From assembly GCA_025345505.1 (NCBI GenBank), contig JANVCC010000076.1, positions 9,635,156-9,699,155 of the forward strand: 64,000 bases of DNA, written 5' to 3'. Made by a program: the position numbers and the translations under genes. The notes under the pieces were generated by a model. It had not been told where the DNA came from. It did not search any database and saw only the letters and a list, made by a program, of their open reading frames with translations. Positions 27,618 through 39,072 of this stretch are shown here, in pieces. The DNA comes from Todiramphus chloris collaris. Its lineage: Eukaryota; Chordata; Aves; Coraciiformes; Alcedinidae. Every line of letters begins with the position of its first letter. The stretch's first letter is position 1.

Positions 27618-27740
27618 TGTGGTTTCTTACTGTTTAGAAAAGACTGAATGACCTTGACAACGTGGCTCCAGACCATACTTGAGAGATCGGATTTCCATTC
27701 CCATCCTCTGCTGAAGAATTGTAAGACTTAAGAAGCCTCT
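27618..27740 (+). repeat. fossil MIR-like SINE, copy B
   Basis: Aligns with copy A about 1.34 kb upstream in the same orientation: 'GTTTCTTACTGTTTAG', 'GAATGACCTTGACAA', 'GGCTCCAGACCATACTT', 'GAGATCGGATTTCCATTCCCA' and 'CTGAAGAATTG'. By eye the shared part is about three-quarters identical over roughly 100 bases. After 27720 the MIR-like 3' half is poorly preserved. Confidence 0.45.
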
Positions 27741-29673
27741 GCTGTTGCACAAAGATTGAATTTCATTAACATGAAACAAACAACCCGGGGTACAGAATGC
27801 TGCAAAGTAGATCAAAAGGTTAATTCTTCCTTTGATGGAACAAGAAAGAGCTTTTAATCCTTCATCATACCCCAATGCTGACAGTAATAGGGGATTGCAT
27901 TTGCCAGTGGCAGACTGAAAGGTGATAGCATTAGGCACTTAGAAGAGAGCTGGCCCTGAGTCCTGCCGGGTGACAAATGTCTGATAAAGCACTTCCACTG
28001 ACAAACAGCAGAATGCAGAAAACACGTGAAGATTTCGTTGGCGAGCACAATATTCTCAAACAGAAAGAACAGCCCTCTGAAAGAAGCTTTGTTCTGAGAA
28101 AAGCAGCCCCAGCGGGTGTGGGTTACTACACACTCCATCTGTGGCTGCAAGATTTCATCCCATGAAGACAAAACCCGACTACAGGTTTCCTTTTTGGATT
28201 TTACTTTTTTTTTTTCGGGGGGGGGGGGGGAGGAGGTGATAGGCTGCAAAGTTGACAGACTTTTTTCTAAGACCTGTCTACTGGTTCTAGAGGTTTCCCT
28301 ATAGTGCTTTTGTCCAAGTTGCAGAAACACTTTCTGAAAGAAGGTTGAAAGACCTTCAGCTCATCTCTGACTCGCTTGAACACAGGCTAACATAGCAGCC
28401 TTGTACTACAATAAAGGCTTGGAAGAACAAGTATTTCCTCTTTGGATAATTTTGTACAAACATACTGGGGTTTGGAATTATTTTTGTGGAGAACTGGGTC
28501 TTTTAGACTTGCTAGACTAAGAATATTCCTCCCCTTTTTTTTTCCTTAAGGATGAAAATAGTAAACATTTCAGTGTTCCCAAAGTGATCCCATAGGTTCA
28601 GAACCATGAGGCTGAAGCAGAGGCTTTGCTGTGTCTCTGCCCAACACCAAACCACAGCACCCTACACTAGCACATGCTTCCTGCCCATGGTCTCCCCTGG
28701 AGACCGAGCTCTCCGACAGCTTACACCTTCTGTGAGGCATGGTGACCTCCCAGCTTGCTCCTTTCCATAGTGCAGGTACCATCAACTTCAACAGACAAGT
28801 CCAGGGACTGAAAATAACTTTCTAAATCCATATTATAGCCTGAAGAAATATTCAACCATTTGCTTTTTTCCCCTCAATGAACGGGGTTGCAAAAAGAAAC
28901 TCTAAGCAGATCTGTTTGTCTGGAAACTCCTTTCTCCATTGAGAGTTTCTTTTAGACTTCCTATTGGAATCTTAGATTTATTTTGTTATTTCTAGCTCAT
29001 ATTATATAAACCCTATATAGATAGTGGTCTTAACTGCTAAGCTGTCAGAACAGCTTGGGGACAGGACAAGAAGAGGACAGGAGAAGACATTCTGCTTAAC
29101 CAATATTGGCACATAGAATTTGTAGACCTCACACAGTAGCGTGGAAACCAGCTTGTAAGCTTTCACTGGAGGTACTGAAAAAGTGCTTCTGTACTTAAAG
29201 TGTGGTATATGTGGCTGCTCCTGATCTGTCAGACCCTGAGGATCCTCCACTAGAACATGTACATGATTCCACGTACTGGGAACTGTATGCAAGCGCAAAC
29301 TGCACTTCATAAGCGCAGTGGATGTTGCTATCTGATTTATTTTTTTAAAGGCACTAGTTCCTGGAAAGTAAAATATTAGTGTATATGTTGTCCACCAGTC
29401 TGGGAAAAGGCAGAGAAGGGGGAAGATCTCAGACAATAGCTTTTAACCTCCTAGCTAGCTCCTCTCTAGCTTCTACCCTGGTGTGAGCAAGGATCAGCTC
29501 CTGTTTGTAAAGCTTCAGGGCCCTCTGTCCACAGATTCCTTTCAAAACATTCTTCTAATCTGGTACTGCCGGTCCGCATTGTGTCCTAGCTCCCACCTAT
29601 CCCGCTACCATTTCCAATATATTCCTCAAGCCAAGGGCAGCAATCAGAAACTGAGCCTATTCTGCTTATTACC
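27741..29673. other. non-coding block, no gene recognised
   Basis: Unique sequence with the T-run and G-run at 28205-28230. A 158-codon minus-strand frame over 27854-28330 includes a Pro/Lys run that simply translates this homopolymer, so it is not treated as a gene. Confidence 0.5.
28205..28230. repeat. T11-C-G14 homopolymer junction
   Basis: Eleven T, one C, then fourteen G on the plus strand, followed by AGGAGG. The G tract could form a quadruplex and is a likely place for sequencing-length errors. Confidence 0.9.
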
Positions 29674-29733
29674 GAATCATAGACTTGTTTAGGTTGGAAA
29701 AGACCATTAAGATCATCGAGTCCAACCATAAAT
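29674..29733 (-). mobile_element. CR1 LINE, very short 3' end
   Basis: 'GAATCATAGACTTGTTTAGGTTGGAAAAGACCATTAAGATCATCGAGTCCAACCAT' is the reverse complement of a CR1 3' terminus. Only about 60 bases are kept, so the insertion is extremely 5'-truncated, which is common for CR1. It carries no coding sequence. The subfamily is not resolved. Confidence 0.75.
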
Positions 29734-31060
29734 GCAATGGTTCAATTCCATACTCAAGCAATGTTGGCACAGGAACCACAGCTGGCGGTGGGGCTGGTGT
29801 AGAGAGCACTTTCTATGTCACTAGCCTTGTTCACAGGGACTGGAAATCTGGCTCTTCATTTTCAGGTGTAATTCACTTTTGAAATACAGTATTTCCCAGT
29901 GGAAAGATTTCTTACTCAGATCAACCTTCACATCACTGAGATCAAACGAACAGGGATCAGAAGCAGAGCTTCTTACCATAAGAAGGGCTTAGCTCAAGCA
30001 CAGTATCTGATCATTCTCCAGACTGTCCTGGGCATCTTAGAGACATGGCCCTGTGCACCAAGGGTTTCAGCTGTTCCCGCACATGGTACAACAAAGAGAC
30101 AGGAAGCCACAGGGAGGAAATCAGACAGGAAACAATGAGAATACAACAGCAACCTATCAGGTGAGATGTGGGCACAGTGGGGCTTGTTGTTCCTAATGAA
30201 CTACAGCAGAGCTCTGTTTGCCTCCTGTTTATGTCAGATCCTGTTCTCACAGAGAGATCTGAGCATGACAAGTGACAACAGGAAGGTATTCTTGCCATGC
30301 TGAGTATACAGCCATCCCACTGACTACCGTACAGCACAGACGTATGTCCAGGTTTAAAATTAGCTGCAGCGTGCAATATTGATCTCACAGAGCGGAGGTC
30401 AGAATGGGAGCAAAACCCAGCTAAGGAGCTAAAGAAAATGAGCTTATGCTGGGCTCTGTGATGCACTGGACCAACAGCAAAAAGAGGCAGTTTAAACCTA
30501 GCTAGGATGCATCTCTAACACGTCTCTCATTTGAGGGCAGTGTACACATATCTGGGTTGAGGTATACCTGACAGACAAAGAGACTTCACTTCTTCACCCT
30601 CTCACACACAGACACACATGTGATTTGAGAAATTGCCACCTTCCTTCCACAGCTCATCCTGGGACACTCCACACCACCTTCCCCACAAGACAGAGCTCTG
30701 GCACAAGAATGTCTGGAGAATTAAGTTCTCCTCATATGTTTGCAGTGAGGGCCCTCTGGGTCTGGGAAGCTGCAAAGTTTTTTTCACCTTAGCAGGTTTT
30801 ATTAGGGGGGGCATAGACCTAGACCACTTCCATGCCCAGGGCAGTACAGTTGTTGTTATGAACTGGGGATCTCTGCATCAGTCTGTTGAGGAGTCTGTAC
30901 GTACCCTTAGAAGCTCATTAAAGGGGACCTCACACAGCACATGGGGTACTAGTATTCCTGCTAGGGGGCCTGTTTAGTCATTCAAGGAGAGTCAGCGCTG
31001 TGAGGGGAAGCCCCTAATGCCTGGAAGCTCCTATGTCCTTGAGTTGTCTGAGCCAGGGCA

Positions 31061-31700
31061 GCAGGTTATTTCTCCAGCTCTAAATCTGGCCAAATGGCAA
31101 TTATTCAAGTAATGGCATCATTAATCTGAGTGGACTGTGGGGAAAAAATAATTTGTGCCAATAATAACAAAACCTAGGTGCCTAGCATGGTCTTTAAATT
31201 TATGTGAAGGGCTGCTACATAAAAGTGACAAGATTTACATGCAGTAGAGTTCTCGAAATATGAATGTGTTAGTTTCTGACTTGAAAAATATTGACCTTAG
31301 ATTGAAAACTCAGAGACAGAAACAAACCCAAGAGTGCAGTATTCACATCTGGCTGATGAAGTATTCATGTCTGGACATCTCCTGGCTGCTGCATACACAG
31401 TAGAAGTGTTCTGTAAGACTCACAAGCAATAGGGCTAAGGGCCTTTTACTGATTAATCCTGCATAGGTTGAAGGACACTGACAAAGAATCATAAAAATTA
31501 CAAGCCCAATTAATTAGCATCCTGCCTACATGTCTGCCAAAGCAGGGATTGTTTTCTTCATTCCTTTTTCTGGGTTTTGACTCATCCAGTTTTAAAATGG
31601 ATGAGGAGATCCCATTTTATTGCAAAGGAGCTCTAATTAATGTACATTTACAGCTCTGAAGAGTTAATTCCAATTTTGAGCTGCATCTACGGCATTGCAG
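31061..31700. promoter_or_regulatory. possible conserved enhancer-like segment
   Basis: Contains 'GGCAATTATTCAAGTAATGGCATCATTAATCTG', 'ACTGATTAATCC', 'CCCAATTAATTAGCATCC', 'CTCTAATTAATGTAC' and 'GAGTTAATTCC' in 600 bases of non-repetitive sequence. The density of homeodomain-like TAAT cores and lack of repeats recall conserved non-coding elements near developmental genes. Composition-based inference only. Confidence 0.25.
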
Positions 31701-32075
31701 CTCTCAACTCAAAACCAGAGAAAGACATTTGAGCTCAGAAACAGGTATGCCTCTTTCCCCAATATTCCCATTTTACTCCTTGTCCTTCCTCCCTTCTGAT
31801 AGCATCCACAGGAAAACAGAGCTGTTCATCTGCTCCTGCTGCATAATCCTCTGCAACACGCTGCTGGCAGTTGCGGGGATAATTATGTGACCAGGGAGGT
31901 TCTGGCAGCGGGTAGTGCCCAGTGGCAGGAATGAATGAACTTGAAAAGAGTAGTTTATTTACATGCAAAGTCCTTCTAGAAAGACAGAGGAATGCTGAGA
32001 AATCAGTGGGAAGGAATGTCTTTTCAATAAACCCCCAGAATTTGCAGGCAGTATCCCAAATCTGTCTATCCCGTG

Positions 32076-32220
32076 CTGTCACAGCACTTTGACCAAGCCA
32101 TTTAACTTAGCCATATCTCAGGCTTCTCAGCTGCAAAGCAGGGACAAAGTACTCCTGACAAGGGTATTCTGTTTTCACCTCAAGACAAGGCTTATAAACT
32201 GGGCACTGCTAAAGCATTTG
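32076..32220 (+). repeat. fossil MIR-like SINE
   Basis: 'CTTTGACCAAGCCATTTAACTTAGCC', then 'CTCAGGCTTCTCAGCTGCAAAGCAGGGACAAAGTACTCCTGACAAGGGTATTCTG' follows the MIR core order 'GTGACCTTGGGCAAGTTACTTAACC', 'CTCAGTTTCCTCATCTGTAAAATGGGGATAATA', 'CCTACC...AGGGTTGT'. Diverged but collinear over more than 100 bases. Confidence 0.5.
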
Positions 32221-32389
32221 CAGACTCCCAGAACTAGGTTTAAACGTTATTAAACACAGAAGACAGATGAATTCCTTAACAGAATGCGCTTTCAACAGGG
32301 CTAAGTGTTTTCTTAAAGGGTCTTTGTATGGTAATGTGACATTTTACAGATTACATGTAGGCAATTATCTTCGAAAGAAAAATGACCGA

Positions 32390-32416
32390 TTTCTTTCTTT
32401 TTTTTTCTTTTTTTTT
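32390..32416. repeat. T-rich microsatellite (TTTC/T runs)
   Basis: Two runs of eight to nine T separated by C, preceded by TTTCTTTC. Confidence 0.85.
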
Positions 32417-34267
32417 GAGAAGATGCTTTGATTAAAATGCATTTCTGGGGGAGCTGATATGCAAGGACGGAATGTAGCTACGAAGCTGATTCAAGAGCCA
32501 GAGCTGTTATTAAAGGCACTAGAATTAAGGAGCTTGAGGAGGCCTTAGCTAGAGGCATTCAGACAACACCAACCTTACACCAACTGGAACCAGTATAGTC
32601 TGTGGTGTCTGTAAAGTATTGTTCACTATCTCTTAGAACTTCTGAAACAACCGGACTGACAACATGATTCTAAGTGAATGACAGGGAAGAATACTTAAAA
32701 GGCTTGTTGTTTCTGCTTAGCATCATGAAACTCTTTGGACTACTGTGTAAACAGGGCACACAGAATTAAACATTAATAACATCTGGTTGTATCGGTTGGA
32801 GTGCAAACTTACTAATAGTTCGCACTGTCCTCAGAAAGCTGTTACTCCTTTCTCCAGCAATGAATTCAGTGAAGTTTTTGCCACAACCACACCGGGAGCA
32901 GGATCAGGTCTTACGGACCGAGGCTTTGAAGCTGCAGTCCAAACGATGCACATGCTCTCCATCCACACAGCACTTGCAGCCTGCCCCACAAATGACACCG
33001 GCTGCCCCATGCACAGCGTTTCTGCGTGCCGTATGCACGGTGTCCCTGCCTGCCCAGCACCCAGGTGATCACTTGCATTCCCAAATCAGAACGACCCGAC
33101 TGAAAAAGATTTCAGGATCCTTGGTAACCTCCATGTCGGGAACATGCAGCCGGCACTCACAACCAATCCTACCAAACCCATTTGGTTTTCCACCTCCATT
33201 CTTTTGGTTATAATTTGACATTCTTCTGCCATTCCTACATTCCACAGTTACACCAACAAAAGAATAAATGTAGGTCCCTTCCAACATTTCTTTTAACTGC
33301 TTCTTCCTTCCATACTCTCTCTTGCATGTAACAGCCACACATTTATGAGTTTATGGTTGAGAGCATTCGCCAGAGGGATAAGGAGGTAGGAAGACAGGTT
33401 GGGCAGCAAACTGAAAAGGCACAGATGCAAATGTCTTCAGGATTCAGCATTTCAGTGTCTGTGCTGCATGTCTGTGCTTTTGAAGCAATGTTTTCTCCAT
33501 CTGCTTTCTCTGGTGTAAAGTCCATGAGATTTGAAAAATAACAGAGGCTTTATTTAAAAGCAAAAAAAAAAAGACTACAAGCAGCCTCTATCTGGGACTT
33601 AGTCTCAGATCACGTGAACACAAACTGCAACCAGACATTTCCAAATTAGAGGGGACTAAGAGAAGATAAACCCAAAAATCAGGTTTTTAGAGTTACTTTT
33701 CATTCAGAAAGAAAATGCAGCCAGCTTCTGGGCAGTTTCATTCATGACCCCTTGCTTGTTAAGTAATAACTCCAGTCAAGTACAGTTACTTATTAATTCC
33801 TTCTCCTTCCACCTTTTATTTCCTGGCTTTTGTGTTTCTCAGCCCTGAAGACAGAGCGTGATCCAGAGAAAAACCAGTACCACTCCTCCTCCCTCAAGAA
33901 AGTAAGCTTTTTATAATGGAATAGTTTGCTTCTTCCTGCGCATCTGAAGAGCAAACCAGGCTGACAGAACACGGATTCCAGTGGGGAGCAGTGGGCTGCT
34001 TACTCAATTTCCTATTACCAGTCTGTTAGAGCAGAGAGGTGTTTATTCTACTGGAAAGGAAATTGGATCTGGTGATGCTTAAGCCCTCAGCTGAATCACC
34101 CCTAACATAAGAAATCTATTCCCCCTATTTGGGGTTTTGTCCTGTTTTTCGAAGGAAATGAGTCAATGTCTTCATACTGTTACTCATCTCTTCCAAACAC
34201 TTGTTTTACAGTTCCAAACAACTTCATCGGAGGGTATAGATTTCTTACTAGTCTTGTGAAACTGGTC

Positions 34268-34775
34268 AGAGTACTGTGTCCAGTTCTGGGCCCCCCAGTT
34301 CAAGAGGAACATAGAATTGCTTGAGAGAGTCCAGCACAGACCCACAAAGATGATTAAGGGAGTGGAGCATCTCTCTGATGAGGAAAGACTGAGGGAGCTG
34401 GGGCTCTTTAGCTTGGAGAAAAGGAGACTGAGGGCTGACTTCATCAATGTTTATAAATCTATAAAGGGTGAGTGGCAGGAGGATGGAGCCAGGCTCTTCT
34501 CAGTGATGCCTGATGATAGGACAAGGGGCAATGGGTGGAAGCTGGGGCACACAAGTTTCATGTAAATATGAGGAGGAGTTTTTTCACTGTGAGGGTGACA
34601 GAGCTCTGGAACAGGCTGCCCAGGGGGTTTGTGGAGTCTCCTTCTCTGGAGGTATTCAACACCCACCTGGACACGTTCCTGTGTGACTTGGTGTAGGTGA
34701 TCCTGCTCTAGCAGGGGGGTTGGACTAGATGATCTTTCGAGATCCCTTCCAGCCCCTCACACTCTGTGATTCTGT
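34268..34775 (+). mobile_element. CR1 LINE, 3' fragment (ORF2 C-terminus and 3' UTR)
   Basis: Begins inside the C-terminal part of CR1 ORF2 ('GTACTGTGTCCAGTTCTGGG', encoding the conserved YCVQFW motif). It continues through the CR1 blocks encoding LLERVQ, TKMIKG and [15 protein letters not shown] and the DRTRGNG motif, then the 3' UTR with 'GGTTGGACTAGATGATCTTT' and a terminal 'CTGTGATTCTGTC' tail. The frame is broken by stops after about 34564. This is a dead, 5'-truncated copy of about 0.5 kb in plus orientation. Confidence 0.93.
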
Positions 34776-35319
34776 CACCTTCTAATATCAGGTGAGAGAC
34801 AAGAAGGCAGTTAATGATCCCTGTTATTGCAAGAACCATATAATAGAGCCTTCTACACTGATCACAGCCCATTGTAAACCCAGAGGTCCATTTGAAACAC
34901 TGTCCCTGAATATCACTGCTCTGAGTTTTGAGGTCTGGAAATCAGAAGGAAATTCAGTCTTTCTTAGCAAGTTTGTATTACCTGCTCCAAAGTCAACGTT
35001 GCTTTTCACCTGGAAGACCTCTTCTTCTCTCATGACTGCCTTCCCCAGACTCCACTGTGGGTTTCCAGGACCTCTGCCCCCTTACACTTGGCTTATTGAG
35101 GCTAAACTGGACAAACTCTGCTAATTCTCTTTGTATTATAAACTCTCCATTCCCATTATCATCTCCTTTGCTTTAATTCTTGTCTCCTGAACATGCCTGC
35201 TCAGAAGACTACACAGGCATGCCTTGTACCTTACTGCTAAGTGCTTTATTTCTTCTCGTGTCACTTGCTTGACATAAGTCTTAAGACTGCACTTTTTTTA
35301 TGGTTCTGTTACACTGACA
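34776..35319. other. unique spacer between two CR1 copies
   Basis: About 540 bases with no repeat or gene recognised. The short open frames on both strands show no domain. Confidence 0.5.
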
Positions 35320-36065
35320 GCTCACAGAACAACCCTCACTATCAATACAGGCTGGGGGATGAGGTGACAGAAAGCAGCCCTGCAGAAAAGGACTTGGGGG
35401 TGCTGGTGGACCAGAAGATGGACATGAGCAGACAGTGTGTGCTTGCAGCCCAGAAGGCCAGTTGCATCCTGGGCTGCATCAAAAGAAGCACGGCCAGCAG
35501 ATCAAGAGAGGTGATCCTGCCACTTCACCTGCTCTGGGGAGACCTCACCTGGAGCACTGAGTTCAGTTCTGGAGTCCTCAGTACAGGAGGGACATGGACC
35601 TGATGGAGCAGGTCCCGTGGATGGCCACAAAAATGATCAGAGGGCTGGAGCACCTCTCCTGTGCAGACAGGCTGAGGGAGCTGGGGTTGTTCAGCCTGGA
35701 GAAGAGAAGGCTCTGGGGAGACCTTATAGAGACCTTCCAGTACCTGAAAGGGGCCTATGAGAAGGCAGGAAAGGGACTGTTTACAAAGGCCTGTAGTGAC
35801 AGGACGAGGGGCAATGGTTTTAAACCAGAGAAGAGCAGATTTGGACTGGATGTTAGAAACAAGTTGTTTACCATGAGGGTGGTGGAACACTGGAACAGGA
35901 TGCCCAGGGAGGTAGTGAGGCCCCATCCCTGGAGATATTCAAGGTGAGGCTCGATGAGGTTCTGAGTAACCTGATCTAATTGAGGATATCACTGCTTACT
36001 GCCAGGAGGTTGGACTAGATGACCTTTAGAGGTCCCTTCCAACCCAAACCATTCTATGATTCTAT
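35320..36065 (+). mobile_element. CR1 LINE, 3' fragment (ORF2 C-terminus and 3' UTR)
   Basis: Starts at the ORF2 segment encoding '[10 protein letters not shown]', continues with [10 protein letters not shown] and ILGCIKRS, and shifts frame near 35590 before [25 protein letters not shown] and HWNRMPREVV. It ends with the 3' signature 'GGTTGGACTAGATGACCTTT', 'AGGTCCCTTCCAACCC' and 'ATTCTATGATTCTAT'. At least two frameshifts mark it as dead. It lies about 0.5 kb beyond the previous copy in the same orientation but starts further upstream and differs in sequence, so it is a separate insertion. Confidence 0.95.
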
Positions 36066-39000
36066 ATCCTGCGACTCTCTCCCCCTTTGTCATTTCCATC
36101 TCAGGAACTCTGAGCATCTCCCAAAAATTCTGGTTATTAATTCTATAAGTGATTTAATACTCTGAAATATAAAAATTCTACCTGTTCCTCATATTCAGAT
36201 CCTTTAAGGTCATTTGGTCTTCCCGTACGATACACCAGGTTGTCATCTGATGGTATCTCCCTGCTTTGGTCCATCAGTAATTTCATCAGCATAATTTTCA
36301 TTTCATGTCAATACAATACAAAACTATACATTGGATTTGTCCCAGAACTGATCCTTCAGAAGCTCCATCACTAATCTCCCTCTAAGCTGGTTCTTCCATC
36401 ATAGTAACTTTCTATCCCAATTTTAATGGATATACACTCCATTTAATCAGCCTCTCTCTCCTGCAAATTTTTGCATATTCAAAGATTTGTGGCCTTTTCC
36501 ATCTTTTCATTTAATTCCATGATGAATTACTCCTATATATTAACACTTACAATGGTTCCAGTCTGTATCTTAGAACTACATCAGTCACACTGGCCAGATT
36601 TACATTAATAGGATCCAGCACGATTTCCTTGCCAGCTGCAGATGATAATTAACATTTTTCACCTCCACAGATATTGATTGTGCAGTACAGGCTAAGAGGA
36701 CCCTGAGGCTTGCATTCAATGGGAGTGATTGTTACCAGGGAAGAGCGTTTCCATCTGAGCACTTCTCCATAGCTTCATTACTATCTTATCTAACTTCAGC
36801 CAGAGCCTTCTGCTCGTCTCTTCAGTAAAACTGAAAGCTATGAGACCATGATGGTTTCAGTTAATATTAGACAGCCTAGAATGTGGTGTTGTCCACAGAA
36901 TACTGGGACTTCAAACTCTCACCACTGTTCCTGATGTCCGCATGCACATACTGATAGAGAAACTGAGCTTTCAGGCCACATGTATAAAAAGAGAGAAAAA
37001 TTTTATAGGTTATGAGTTTTAAGCTCAGCATCAGTATAGTGTTGCTACTGTAGCTCTATTCCCAGAGGGTCTGAGAGAGAATGGGCAGGGAAGAGGACAC
37101 AGGCAATATATCTGGCTAGCCAAAAATGAAAGGTGAAAGTGAACATATGTAAAGGACATGGATAATAAACCAACTAAATAAATGCAGAATTACTTTCTGC
37201 ATTCTTCTGTGTCATTCAATTATTAAGAGTCCTAGGAGATGTCTACTCAGGATTTTTGATTCAGCCTCCTAAACAGAGTAGTAACTTTTGAGGTTATGAT
37301 GCCTGTCACCCATAAGATACATTATCTTGCTGAGATAGAGAATAAACAGGTATCCTTCCCAAAATTTCACAAGACAAAAGGAAGAAAAAAGGTTAGCCAG
37401 ACGTCTTTTGATAGCATTATCTTTTAACTAAAAACATGAAAGCATTCCTGTAACAGTAGTTGTTCTTGGGAATTCACACAAAAAGTAATTTGATAAAATA
37501 TTTCTTAATACTTTTGGACAAAATCAGACTGCTCAGAGGGTGAGAATACAAGGCACTTTGTTCCAACATTTAATATTCACTGATTTCTCAAAAAATGCTC
37601 TTATCATCCAGCCTATATTTCAAACCCCAGAACCTGACTACTCTCTCTCTACCAAATGGGAGCTATACATGCATTCAAGAATTGAAGAGGGATGTTCCAG
37701 TAGACTACCAATTGTACAGGTCTGCATTGATCCATTCATTTGGCATCACAATTAAACCAGTTTTTCTTGTTCCTCAACAACATTAAAAGATGCCCATCTC
37801 CTCCTCCAAACATAGTTCTCTAAACAGAGGAAAAATTTGTTCAGGTTGATTTCTGTAAGCCATTTATGTTGCCCAGTCACCTACTGCCTCCAAGCTCACT
37901 GGCCTTGCCTTTGGCCTCAGTAGCACTTATTTGTGACCACTGCTGAAGTCAGGAGACCGACCTCCATGGATTATTGGTCTGACTGGCTATGGTCAGGGTT
38001 TATGGTCTTATATTTACATTATTAAACTGAACACTTTATCCTCCGACACAGCAGTGTTTGCATCCCAGTGGGGCAGGAGCACCATTACTGCTGGAATGCT
38101 GTAATACAGCTGTACAACACCACCAAAAAGCCTCTCTGAGATGAAAGACAGCAGACTCACAAACCAGATTCAGTCGTGTTGACAGAGTTACACTGATTGT
38201 CTGAGAAATTAACGCACTTGCAACTTAAATAAAACCCTCCAACTTATGTTCTCTAGAAAGCCTGATTAATATTTTATGGTTTATTACCATTCTTTTGGTA
38301 AATTATTCAATAGCATAGCTCGACAAAGCACACGGGAAGTCCAGAGTGTCAGGTCAATTAGTTGCTTAAGCATTATGCAGAATTTCAATTATTTGTTTCC
38401 AATTACAAAGTATAAATATTATGATTGGGGAAAAGGAGGAAGTGAGATAGGTTAGATATATTCCTCTTTTGAAAATCCGCTTCAATATTTGGGGATTAGT
38501 ACCTCAAGTGTTAGACTTCTCCCTGTCACTACAGTTCTTGTAGCAATGGTAGTTTTGAGGGAAAAACCTATGCTGCTGTGTGCTAGCTGAGAAAAATTAA
38601 GACACATAGCTGAGTATTTGATTTCTGCATGCTTTGATCATCATTGGGTGACCAAACTGACTAGCTACAGAAGCAACTACACCAGCAGGGATCATTTAAC
38701 AATCTCTCCCAAAACTTGTGGGCAGCTTGTAATTTCAGAGAGTGAGAAAACAGTCATTTGCTGACGCATTCCAGCTCCCAGCCACTGCGAGATTGTTCTC
38801 GGTTGTACGTTTCCAATTGATCCCTCCAGACCACTGAAGCTTTTCAAGTTCTATGTATAAGGAACAATGCCTCCCTTCGAAGACTGCTTACAACACAGCA
38901 GAGCTCATCAGGCAAGACAGACAGCCCAGGTATTACTCTTCTTAACTGAGTCAGCTTCCCCTGTACCTCTCTCCCGTTCTGGAAACAGTTCCAGTCTATT

Positions 39001-39072
39001 GAGCAGTACATACATCTCATTCTGCTATGTAAACATAGCTCTTAATTACTCCATTACATCCTCGTAATACAC
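36066..39072. other. non-coding block, no gene recognised
   Basis: AT-rich unique sequence. Open frames are short. A patch at 38180-38440 is TAATTA-rich and enhancer-like. 'GAGAAACTGAGC' at about 36958 weakly recalls a reversed MIR core, not enough to call. Confidence 0.5.
38180..38440. promoter_or_regulatory. possible conserved enhancer-like segment
   Basis: Contains 'GAAATTAACGCAC', 'CCTGATTAATATTTTATGG', 'GTCAATTAGTTGC' and 'TTTCAATTATTTGTTTCCAATTAC' within 260 bases, without repeats. This is composition-level evidence for an enhancer-type element and nothing more. Confidence 0.2.

Larger units (their letters stand above)
29734..34267. other. non-coding block with enhancer-like and old-repeat patches
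   Basis: No gene recognised. It includes TAATTA-bearing AT-rich patches at 31061-31700, a MIR relic at 32076-32220, a pyrimidine tract at 32390-32416 and a CpG-bearing patch at about 32.85-33.2 kb. In that patch a 89-codon minus-strand frame (33069-33338) is cysteine- and basic-rich but matches nothing I know. Confidence 0.45.

Noticed and set aside
27854..28330. 158-codon minus-strand open frame with a Pro/Lys run
   Set aside because: The run is the translated T11-C-G14 homopolymer; no conserved feature supports a protein.
33244..33290. 'TAGGTCCCTTCCAACATTTC' as another CR1 3' end
   Set aside because: Only about 15 bases match, with no upstream CR1 signature and no terminal ATTCTATG repeat.
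35525..35926. 133-codon minus-strand open frame
   Set aside because: It is the antisense of a CR1 3' fragment.
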